NCBI GenBank assembly: GCA_964500645.1
Contig: CAZCOH010000035.1
Coordinates: forward strand, 1-15,142
Direction of reading: 5' to 3'
From: CAYFIW01 sp964500645
Lineage (GTDB): Bacteria; Chloroflexota; Dehalococcoidia; Lucifugimonadales; UBA826
Length of the DNA: 15,142 nt
Shown here: positions 1 through 5,729 of the stretch, one piece after another
How positions within the stretch are numbered: the stretch's first letter is position 1
How the letters are laid out: the number at the start of each line of letters is the position of its first letter
Made by a program: the position numbers and the translations under genes
The notes under the pieces: model-generated
What the model was told of the DNA's origin: nothing
Database searches by the model: none
The model's input: only the letters and a program-made list of their open reading frames with translations

Positions 1-644
1 GGTTGGCATCCTTCCACTTTGCAATCTAGCAATCTTAGCGGGTTGGTATCTAAGCGGCGATCACAGTCTTCACAGAGTGTATTTCTCAAATCTGAATAGT
101 ATTTTTTTAAATTAGTCACATAACTTGGTCGACATGAGGCATCGCCTATGCTGTTTATAGATAAAGAGATATTTTTTAAGTTGAGTTCTTCTAAGAATCT
201 CCAGGCAACTTCTATAACTTCTGCATCGATGTAGGCATCTGCTTCTCCAAAGACTTCTATACCGAATTGATTATGTTGACGAAATCTGCCTGCTTGGGGT
301 CTTTCGTATCTAAAGTTTTGTACCAGATAAAATAGTTTTATTGGTTGAGGTAGGTTGTGCATTCCATGTTCCACGTAAGACCTGCAGACTGGAGCTGTTC
401 CTTCCGGTCTCAAGGTTAGTGAGTCGCCACCCCGGTCGTTAAACGTGTAAGTTTCTTTTTCAATTATGTCGGTAGATTGCCCGACGCCTCTATTGAACAA
501 ACCTGTATCCTCAAATATTGGAGTCTCTATACGAGAGTATCCAAACCTTTCGGCTATTTTTTGAGTTGCCGTTCTTATAAGTGACCAAAATTCTTGGTCT
601 TGAGGTAATATATCTGCTGTGCCCCTCGGTGCTTGAAATCGCAT
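1..644 (-). CDS. hisS: Histidyl-tRNA synthetase, N-terminal 214 codons (cut by window edge)
   Basis: Class II aminoacyl-tRNA synthetase that charges tRNA-His with histidine using ATP in the cytoplasm. Reading the minus strand from the ATG at 644-642 gives MRFQAPRGTADILPQ, a normal HisRS start. The stretch near residues 39-46 (RIETPIFED) fits class II motif 1. GTAPVCRSYVEHGM (about 82-95) and QNFRYERPQAGRFRQ (109-123) are the motif 2 region with its ATP-contacting arginine. Four cysteines (191, 194, 208, 213) lie in the segment that normally reads CEDC..NPLR.LDCK in many bacterial HisRS proteins. The open frame runs off the window at base 1, so motif 3, the histidine-binding signature and the anticodon-binding domain are not visible. 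The gene is divergent from rel. No strong Shine-Dalgarno is seen before the ATG. Identification is secure. Confidence 0.97.
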   Translation of the reverse strand, partial: MRFQAPRGTADILPQDQEFWSLIRTATQKIAERFGYSRIETPIFEDTGLFNRGVGQSTDIIEKETYTFNDRGGDSLTLRPEGTAPVCRSYVEHGMHNLPQPIKLFYLVQNFRYERPQAGRFRQHNQFGIEVFGEADAYIDAEVIEVAWRFLEELNLKNISLSINSIGDASCRPSYVTNLKKYYSDLRNTLCEDCDRRLDTNPLRLLDCKVEGCQ

Positions 645-843
645 AGTTTCAACTCAATCTTTATTGGTATTCTGACTCTATCAATTTGTAATTTTGAAAG
701 ACATTTTATCTCAGATAGTTATACAGATTTATAAATGTATCTAGGATATGGTGATTTGGGATAGAATGTGACTGACTAATTCCATGGATTCTCGAAGGCT
801 GTTGTTCAAAAATAAGTTGATGATAGTGATTAGGTAAAAAATC
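645..843. other. Spacer between divergent hisS and rel
   Basis: This 199-bp AT-rich spacer separates two diverging genes, so it must hold a promoter for each direction unless rel is read from elsewhere. I looked for -35/-10 pairs and found only weak ones. TTGAAA at 694-699 has no good -10 at 16-18 bp, and TAGAAT at 762-767 has no matching -35. No T-box-like conserved element, tRNA or strong hairpin is visible. The rel start at 844 has only a weak TAGGT upstream at 831-835. Confidence 0.5.
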
Positions 844-3078
844 ATGGTCGATATCGAGACAATTGACAACTCTCCAATTGTTGACGAGAAGTTGATGCAG
901 AAAATGCAATCCTATTTGGATCCTGAGAAAATCACTGATGTGACTCGAGCTTATGAATTCGCTCAGCAGGCACACTCTGGTCAAAACCGACTGTCGGGTG
1001 AGCCATTCTTTGAGCATCCAAAGCAGACGGCACTATTTTTGGCGGATCTTAAATTGGACTCCAATACTATTTCCGCGGCTCTTCTTCATGATGTCGTAGA
1101 AGATTGCGACGTCTCTCACACTGAACTAGAGGAGCAATTTGGAGAAGATGTAGCTCATTTAGTTGATGGTGTTACAAAGCTAACTCGAGCAGAGGTTGCC
1201 GGAGATGACCAGTTTGTGGATTCCAGAACTTCCCGTTATGGAGAAAGAAGCCTTCATAGCCTTGATGATTTGGCTCAAGCTGAAACACTTAGAAAAATGT
1301 TAATGGCGATGGCTGATGATGTACGAGTGGTGTTGATAAAATTAGCCGATCGACTACACAACATGAGGACAGTTTCGGCTCTTCCAGACCACAAGGCCGA
1401 AGCGATATCAAGAGAAACACTAGAGATATTTGCCCCACTTGCTCATAGATTAGGCATTTGGGAATTAAAATGGATGCTTGAAGATCTTTCCTTCCAACAG
1501 TTGGAGCCTGATTCGTACAAAAGAATATCCAAGCGACTAAATGCAAAAAGAATAGAACGTGAAGCATATGTCGAAAGAATAGTTCATCTCATTAGGGATG
1601 AGCTTAATAATTCAAACTTGGATTCTGAGGTTTATGGCAGGCCAAAACACATTTACAGTATTCATAGAAAAACTGAACGCTACTCAGGTGAAAGTAAAGA
1701 ATCTGATGAAATATATGATTTGTTTGCTGTGAGAATACTCGTTGACGAAGTTAAAGACTGCTATGCAGCTCTGGGTGTTGTACACAATAGATGGCATCCC
1801 ATGCCCGGGCAATTTGATGACTATATAGCTAATCCAAAAGATAACTTATATCAGTCATTACATACGTCTGTATTATGCGAAGATTCGGCACCGGTAGAAG
1901 TCCAAATACGCACGAAAGATATGCACCAGGTCGCGGAGTATGGGGTCGCAGCGCATTGGCTATACAAAGAAGGTGGTGATCACGACGTAAAGTTTGAAGA
2001 AAAAATGACTTGGTTGCGTAAGTTGCTGGAGTGGCAACGAGATGCAGGCGGTGCCGTTGAATTTGTTGAATCTTTTAAAACAGATATATTTCAAAATCAA
2101 GTCTACGTCTACACTCCTAACGGAGATGTTATTGAATTGCCAATAGGGGCCACTCCACTGGATTTTGCCTACCGTATACATACTGATGTGGGTCATAGTT
2201 GCGTAGGAGCCAAGATTAACGGAAAGCTTGTCGCTCTCAATCATCCGTTGGAAAATGGAGATACCATCCAAATTATGACCAGTAAGACAGCAAGAGGACC
2301 AAGTTTGGATTGGATCAACGCTAGTCTAGGATATGCCAAGACGACCTCAGCAAGGTCTAAAATGAGGCAGTGGTTCAATAAGCAGGAACGGGAGAGCAAT
2401 ATTGATAGAGGGAGAGAAGTATTTTCACGACATATACATAGGCTAGGGATCGATACTGGAAGTCAAAGTGTGTCAAGTATTTTGGGATTCCTCAATGAGG
2501 ATGACATGTACGCAGCTCTTGGTGATGGAACTTTGACTACGGAGAGTCTTGTAGGGCGGATTTCTAATAAATCTCAGACGCCAAGGATAGAAACGAAACA
2601 AGGGATTCCTAGGACTGGTCCAGCTTCAGGTATTGAGGTATTGGGAGTGGGTGATTTACTTACTAGCATTGGGCGTTGCTGCAACCCGATTTTAGGAGAC
2701 CAAATACTTGGATTTATTACTCGAGGACGAGGGGTGACGATCCACAGGGTTACTTGTTCTAATGTGATGTCGTTAGCCAATGAGGAAGAAGAACGTATTG
2801 TTCCGGTAGATTGGGGAGAAACGAAAACTCTTTACCCGGTTAGAATACAAATAAAGAGTTGGGATCGTGTAGGGCTTCTCGGAGATGTAACGTCCGCAGT
2901 TTCTAATCAGAGGGTCAATATCGCAAATATAACTTCGGAAGAATATGATGATATGAGTGTGATATCGCTTACTGTCTACACTAGCGGAATTGATCAACTC
3001 AATGTCCTATATACCCGATTAGAGACTATAAATGGTATTATTAGTGTTTCAAGATTAAGAAGTATTGACGATAGTTAA
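844..3078 (+). CDS. rel: RelA/SpoT-family (p)ppGpp synthetase/hydrolase (long RSH, Rel)
   Basis: Long RSH enzyme that makes (p)ppGpp from ATP and GTP/GDP and breaks it down, controlling the stringent response. The 744 residues show the full layout. The HD hydrolase domain keeps R49, H58, H82-D83, E86-D87 and the DRLHNMRT block (169-176), so hydrolase activity is expected. The synthetase domain has GRPKHIYSIHRK (265-276), YDLFAVR with D292, and VEVQIRT with E352. A TGS domain spans about 413-480. The CC/zinc-finger-like segment has C612, C613, H634 and C638, and an ACT domain lies at about 664-740. Two oddities are QFDD (323-326) where bifunctional enzymes usually have RxKD, and a roughly 20-residue insert within 116-146 of the hydrolase domain. 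The first ATG is used, with a weak ribosome site, and the N-terminus before about residue 18 is unconserved. It lies 26 nt before rpsT and probably shares its transcript. Confidence 0.97.
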   Translation: MVDIETIDNSPIVDEKLMQKMQSYLDPEKITDVTRAYEFAQQAHSGQNRLSGEPFFEHPKQTALFLADLKLDSNTISAALLHDVVEDCDVSHTELEEQFGEDVAHLVDGVTKLTRAEVAGDDQFVDSRTSRYGERSLHSLDDLAQAETLRKMLMAMADDVRVVLIKLADRLHNMRTVSALPDHKAEAISRETLEIFAPLAHRLGIWELKWMLEDLSFQQLEPDSYKRISKRLNAKRIEREAYVERIVHLIRDELNNSNLDSEVYGRPKHIYSIHRKTERYSGESKESDEIYDLFAVRILVDEVKDCYAALGVVHNRWHPMPGQFDDYIANPKDNLYQSLHTSVLCEDSAPVEVQIRTKDMHQVAEYGVAAHWLYKEGGDHDVKFEEKMTWLRKLLEWQRDAGGAVEFVESFKTDIFQNQVYVYTPNGDVIELPIGATPLDFAYRIHTDVGHSCVGAKINGKLVALNHPLENGDTIQIMTSKTARGPSLDWINASLGYAKTTSARSKMRQWFNKQERESNIDRGREVFSRHIHRLGIDTGSQSVSSILGFLNEDDMYAALGDGTLTTESLVGRISNKSQTPRIETKQGIPRTGPASGIEVLGVGDLLTSIGRCCNPILGDQILGFITRGRGVTIHRVTCSNVMSLANEEEERIVPVDWGETKTLYPVRIQIKSWDRVGLLGDVTSAVSNQRVNIANITSEEYDDMSVISLTVYTSGIDQLNVLYTRLETINGIISVSRLRSIDDS

Positions 3079-3090
3079 TGCTTTTAGCAC

Positions 3091-3097
3091 AGGAGGT
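3091..3097 (+). promoter_or_regulatory. Strong Shine-Dalgarno of rpsT
   Basis: AGGAGGT lies 7 nt before the GTG at 3105. It is a near-perfect complement to the 16S rRNA tail and the strongest ribosome site I noticed in the window. It supports the GTG start of rpsT and lets S20 be translated well even if the upstream rel message is translated poorly. Confidence 0.85.
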
Positions 3098-3104
3098 ATC
3101 CTGA

Positions 3105-3380
3105 GTGCCAAGCGCGAAATCAGCACGAGTAAGCGAAAGAAAAAAAGAAATGAATCAACCTGTTCGGACTAAAGCTAAGGGCTTCGTAGCTAGGACACGT
3201 AAGCTTGTTGAGGCAGGAGATTTGGAAGGAGCCTTGGCATCTTCTAAAGATGCCATCACCGCCTTGGATAAGGCGGCTAAGAAAGGCGTGATTCATGAAA
3301 ATAATGCCGCCAGAAGGAAGTCCAGACTTATTAAGAGTATTAATAAGCTAGAGGCTAATTCCAAAGGTGAGCAGGAGTAA
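3105..3380 (+). CDS. rpsT: 30S ribosomal protein S20
   Basis: Primary 16S rRNA-binding protein of the 30S body. The 91-residue product is highly basic and helical, with the S20 pattern: an N-terminal MPSAKSARVSERKK, an arginine/lysine-rich first helix (RTKAKGFVARTRK), a central DLEGALASSKDAITALDKAAKKG and the closing NNAARRKSRL. The start is GTG at 3105, chosen because a near-perfect AGGAGGT precedes it and because the next in-frame ATG would remove conserved N-terminal residues. The C-terminus is mildly acidic (ANSKGEQE). It lies between rel and rpsP with 26 and 7 nt gaps, so it is very likely in the same operon. Finding rpsT beside rpsP is not the Escherichia coli arrangement, where rpsT is a single gene. 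Confidence 0.94.
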   Translation: MPSAKSARVSERKKEMNQPVRTKAKGFVARTRKLVEAGDLEGALASSKDAITALDKAAKKGVIHENNAARRKSRLIKSINKLEANSKGEQE

Positions 3381-3387
3381 TTAATAG

Positions 3388-3636
3388 ATGTTGAGGATTC
3401 GATTAAGAAGAACAGGAGCTCGGAATCAACCCAGCTATAGAATAGTGGTGGCAGATTCACGAAAACCTAGAGATGGGGCTTTCGTGGATCATCTTGGCCA
3501 TTACAACCCTCGCCTAGACCCTCCGGAAGTGGTTATTGACGAAGAGAAGGCTCGTGAGTGGATTAGTAAGGGAGCTCAACCCAGTGAAGCTGTTCAAAGG
3601 ATGCTTAACAACTTGGAGAAGGAAACGACGGTCTAG
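3388..3636 (+). CDS. rpsP: 30S ribosomal protein S16
   Basis: Early-assembly protein of the 30S body. The product is 82 residues, normal for S16. It opens with MLRIRLRRTGARNQPSYRIV and carries the family signature around VADSRKPRDGAFVDHLGHYNP (about residues 21-41), then the DEEKAREWISKGAQPSEAVQRML helix region. The ATG at 3388 is 7 nt after the rpsT stop. Its ribosome site, GGAG at 3374-3377, lies inside the end of rpsT, which suggests coupled translation. The following khpA and rimM match the common rpsP-khpA-rimM order. Confidence 0.97.
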   Translation: MLRIRLRRTGARNQPSYRIVVADSRKPRDGAFVDHLGHYNPRLDPPEVVIDEEKAREWISKGAQPSEAVQRMLNNLEKETTV

Positions 3637-3657
3637 TCCCGTTTCCTTGAAATTAAT

Positions 3658-3897
3658 ATGTCTTCCCTTAGAGAACTCGTTGAATATATAGCTCGGTCGA
3701 TAGTCGCTCATCCTGATGATGTTGAAGTCATAGAGGAAGATAATGATCGGGGCCGATTGTTTTTGACCCTTAAGGTGCACCCTGATGACAAAGGTAAAGT
3801 GATAGGTCGCCAGGGAAGGGTTGCTCAATCAATACGGTCTTTGCTTAGAGTAGCAGCTGTAAAAGAGGGAGTTCATGCTAATCTCGATATAGATTGA
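3658..3897 (+). CDS. khpA: KH-domain RNA-binding protein KhpA
   Basis: Small single-KH-domain RNA-binding protein of the KhpA (YlqC) family. In Gram-positive bacteria relatives partner with KhpB/Jag and affect small RNAs, cell size and division; its role here is inferred from the family. The 79-residue product shows a beta strand (RLFLTLKVHPDD), then the KH signature GKVIGRQGRVAQSIRSLL with the GxxG loop at residues 50-53 (GRQG). The N-terminal LRELVEYIARSIVAHPDDVEV is typical of the family. The ATG at 3658 is 21 nt after rpsP. Position between rpsP and rimM is the classic genomic address of this gene. Confidence 0.95.
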   Translation: MSSLRELVEYIARSIVAHPDDVEVIEEDNDRGRLFLTLKVHPDDKGKVIGRQGRVAQSIRSLLRVAAVKEGVHANLDID

Positions 3898-3940
3898 GAT
3901 GCTCCCATCAAAAGCCAAATCCTAGGACATTTCGTCGCCG

Positions 3941-4477
3941 TTGAGCAGTCGTAAATCTTTTTACACAGTCTCAGATGACCACATTATTGTGGGTATTATT
4001 CGTGGCGTAAGAGGTCTTAAAGGCGAACTAAGAGTCGAACCCACAACTGAATTTTTGGTGCGCTTTGAGTCCGGTAACACTCTTTTTATTAAGGGTGTCA
4101 GTCACGAAGTTATCAGATCTCAACAAGGTGGGAAGGGCATAGTTTTGTTACTTGATGGTATTCGGAACCGCGACGATGCTGAAGGTGTTTTAGGGGAACA
4201 ACTCACTGTGCCGAACTCCGATGTGATAGACCCACCCGAGGGCTTATATTTTCACTACCAGATCTTAGGTCTAGATGTCTACCGTGAAGATTTAACATAT
4301 TTAGGAGTCATGTCAGAAATCATTCAAACGGGAGCTAACGACGTTTATGTCGTGTCTTTATCTGAAGAGCCAGATGTACTGCTTCCTGTTATTCCTAACG
4401 TAATAATTAATATTGAATTGGATAACAATAAGATGATTGTTAGAGTGCCTTTAGGGTTAGATCGTAAAACAGTATAA
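3941..4477 (+). CDS. rimM: Ribosome maturation factor RimM
   Basis: 16S rRNA processing factor that binds S19 and helps the 30S head mature. The N-terminal RimM domain shows VGIIRGVRGLKGELRV (17-32), and the C-terminal PRC-barrel region shows GANDVYVV (131-138), LLPVIPNVI (147-155) and a final IVRVPLGL. The 178-residue length is usual. The start is uncertain: there is no in-frame ATG before the conserved core, and a stop (TAG at 3923-3925) blocks further extension. TTG at 3941 gives a 14-residue leader; its nearest ribosome-site match is AGGA at 3924-3927, 13 nt away. An ATT at 3929 is a less likely start. No trmD or rplS follows, although those genes often lie just downstream. Confidence 0.93.
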   Translation: MSSRKSFYTVSDDHIIVGIIRGVRGLKGELRVEPTTEFLVRFESGNTLFIKGVSHEVIRSQQGGKGIVLLLDGIRNRDDAEGVLGEQLTVPNSDVIDPPEGLYFHYQILGLDVYREDLTYLGVMSEIIQTGANDVYVVSLSEEPDVLLPVIPNVIINIELDNNKMIVRVPLGLDRKTV

Positions 4478-4697
4478 AAATGTTATTTCTTGATACATAA
4501 ACCACAATGATAAATTCTGAAACAAGCGTGTTGGCGTTCCGGCTTCACAAAATCGGATATATAGCGCACTCACTGTTCGGAGCCCCTCTTGGTGTAAAAA
4601 ATATAGAGATGAATAGATGATTTTGAAATCAGATGTGTTTTTTAGACATGCACAATAATTCACGAAATCCGTTGCCTTGTTTACTCCTAAACTTAGA
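4478..4697. other. Gene-free stretch between rimM and the rpsL promoter
   Basis: Part of a 318-bp gap (4478-4795), the only long gene-free stretch in the window. I see no convincing gene on either strand. A 68-codon minus-strand frame overlapping the rimM end has no recognisable content. A short AT dyad (TGATTT/AAATCA, 4618-4631) followed six bases later by six T residues (4638-4643) could act as a weak terminator, but the stem is short and AT-only apart from one pair. No complete tRNA clover-leaf could be built. A trmD/rplS pair could have been lost here, but no remnant of them is recognisable. Confidence 0.5.
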
Positions 4698-4726
4698 TTG
4701 ACAGTATATGGTGAAATGAGTATAAT
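4698..4726 (+). promoter_or_regulatory. Consensus sigma-70 type promoter of the str-S10-spc cluster
   Basis: TTGACA at 4698-4703 and TATAAT at 4721-4726 match both housekeeping consensus hexamers exactly, with the ideal 17-bp spacer. Transcription would begin near 4733-4735, giving a leader of about 60 nt before the rpsL ATG. The bases just after the -10 (CTCCCC, 4727-4732) form a C-rich discriminator, a feature of growth-rate and ppGpp-sensitive promoters in some bacteria; whether that applies here is inference. No equally good promoter was seen in the intergenic gaps downstream, so this may drive much of the ribosomal cluster. Confidence 0.9.
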
Positions 4727-4739
4727 CTCCCCTTGTCGC

Positions 4740-4753
4740 CCCTCGCGAGAGGG
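4740..4753 (+). promoter_or_regulatory. GCGA-tetraloop hairpin in the rpsL leader
   Basis: CCCTC (4740-4744) pairs with GAGGG (4749-4753) around a GCGA loop, a member of the stable GNRA class. It sits about 6 nt from the predicted transcript start. The 3' arm AGGG (4750-4753) could instead pair with a second CCCT at 4763-4766, so two exclusive folds are possible. It may protect the 5' end or serve as a protein-binding site. At the DNA level CTCGCGAG (4742-4749) is also a perfect palindrome. Function is unproven. Confidence 0.5.
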
Positions 4754-4795
4754 TAGATTTTGCCCTAAAATGAAGGTAATAAAAACGGATATTTG

Positions 4796-5206
4796 ATGCC
4801 TACAGTAAATCAGTTAATTAGAAAAAAAAGACGTAAAAAGAGTCGTAAAAACACGGCCCCTGCTCTTGATTTAACCTGGAATACTCTTAAGAACAAGGGT
4901 AATCGAGGTGCTGGATCTCCTCATAAGAGGGGTGTTTGCGTGCAGGTTAGAACCCAAACTCCGAAGAAGCCTAATTCCGCGCTTAGAAAAGTAGCGAGAG
5001 TGAGGTTGACTAATGGGATGGAGGTCACGGCATACATTCCAGGAGAAGGACATAATCTTCAGGAACACTCGGTGGTGTTGATTAGAGGTGGTAAGGTGAG
5101 GGACTTGCCAGGTGTTAGGTATCACGTTGTGAGAGGGGTTCTCGATACGGCTGGTGTTCAAGATAGAAAGAGGGGCCGTAGTAAGTACGGTACCAGGAAC
5201 GAGTGA
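4796..5206 (+). CDS. rpsL: 30S ribosomal protein S12
   Basis: Decoding-centre protein that controls tRNA selection accuracy and is the classic streptomycin target. The 136-residue product keeps TPKKPNSALRKVARVRLTNG (55-74) and GEGHNLQEHSVVLIRGG (83-99), with D103 at the site methylthiolated in other bacteria. Two departures stand out. A 14-residue excess relative to E. coli lies around 25-41 (LDLTWNTLKNKGNRGAGS), and the usual GGRVKDLPG reads GGKVRDLPG, placing Arg102 at the E. coli Lys88 position. The ATG at 4796 is preferred over the adjacent TTG at 4793 because family members begin MPT. The nearest ribosome site is a weak GGA at 4787-4789. First gene after the promoter; rpsG follows 9 nt later. 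Confidence 0.97.
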   Translation: MPTVNQLIRKKRRKKSRKNTAPALDLTWNTLKNKGNRGAGSPHKRGVCVQVRTQTPKKPNSALRKVARVRLTNGMEVTAYIPGEGHNLQEHSVVLIRGGKVRDLPGVRYHVVRGVLDTAGVQDRKRGRSKYGTRNE

Positions 5207-5215
5207 TAGCTAAAG

Positions 5216-5686
5216 ATGGCAAGAAGACGTAGAGCAGAAATTAGAAAAATACTTCCGGACCCACGTCATAATAGCGTGGATTTGGCTAAATTCATAAACA
5301 GCGTGATGCAAAGCGGGAAGAAAACCGTTGCGCAGAGGATAGTTTATACGGCTTTGGAGATTGCAGAGGAAGAAGGTGGTAGGCCGGGGTTTGAAATATT
5401 TGAGCAGGCAATACGAAATGCTACTCCGATGATTGAAGTCAGATCTCGAAGGGTAGGTGGGGCTAATTACCAGGTGCCGACTGAAGTAAGGCCGTCCCGG
5501 CGTCTCGCTCTTGCTATGAGGTGGATCGTTACCGGTGCCAGGCAGAGGACGGGAAGAGGAATGGCACAGAAGTTGTCTTCAGAGCTTCTAGAAGCATCAA
5601 GGGGCCAAGGTGCAGCGGTAAGAAGAAAAGAAGAAGTTTTCCGTATGGCTGAAGCGAACAGGGCGTTCGCTCACTATAGATGGTAA
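5216..5686 (+). CDS. rpsG: 30S ribosomal protein S7
   Basis: Primary 16S rRNA-binding protein that nucleates the 30S head and lines the E site. The 156 residues match the bacterial norm. The start MARRRRAEIRKILPDPRHNS, the central SRRVGGANYQVPTEVRP (about 77-93) and the end MAEANRAFAHYRW are all textbook S7. The ATG at 5216 is only 9 nt after the rpsL stop. There is thus no room for the roughly 100-nt rpsL-rpsG spacer hairpin to which S7 binds in E. coli, so repression by S7, if it exists here, must use another site. There is no clear Shine-Dalgarno, so translation may be coupled to rpsL. Confidence 0.98.
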   Translation: MARRRRAEIRKILPDPRHNSVDLAKFINSVMQSGKKTVAQRIVYTALEIAEEEGGRPGFEIFEQAIRNATPMIEVRSRRVGGANYQVPTEVRPSRRLALAMRWIVTGARQRTGRGMAQKLSSELLEASRGQGAAVRRKEEVFRMAEANRAFAHYRW

Positions 5687-5729
5687 CTCTTCGTAAGTCA
5701 GCACAAAATAGGCCACAGGGATATCATAA

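Noticed and set aside
686..767. Sigma-70 promoters for rel or hisS in the divergent spacer
   Set aside because: Candidate hexamers (TTGAAA, TAGAAT) lack a partner at the right spacing; no pair beats what an AT-rich region gives by chance.
706..1017. Minus-strand open frame across the hisS-rel spacer and the start of rel
   Set aside because: It overlaps the conserved start of rel in the opposite direction and its translation has no recognisable pattern; it is a shadow frame.
4520..4600. Possible tRNA, because of TAGCGCACTCA and GTTCGGAGCCCC fragments
   Set aside because: I could not pair an acceptor stem, D-arm and T-arm in proper spacing on either strand, and the T-loop consensus is poor.
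4618..4643. Rho-independent terminator for the rel-rimM transcript
   Set aside because: The stem TGATTT/AAATCA is AT-rich with almost no loop, and the six T residues start six bases after it, so it falls short of a convincing terminator.
4457..4663. Possible 68-codon gene on the minus strand in the rimM-rpsL gap
   Set aside because: It overlaps the end of rimM, has no ribosome site of note and no family resemblance; the translation looks random.
4793..4795. TTG start for rpsL one codon upstream of the ATG
   Set aside because: S12 proteins start MPT; the adjacent ATG gives this exactly, and the TTG would only add one Met.
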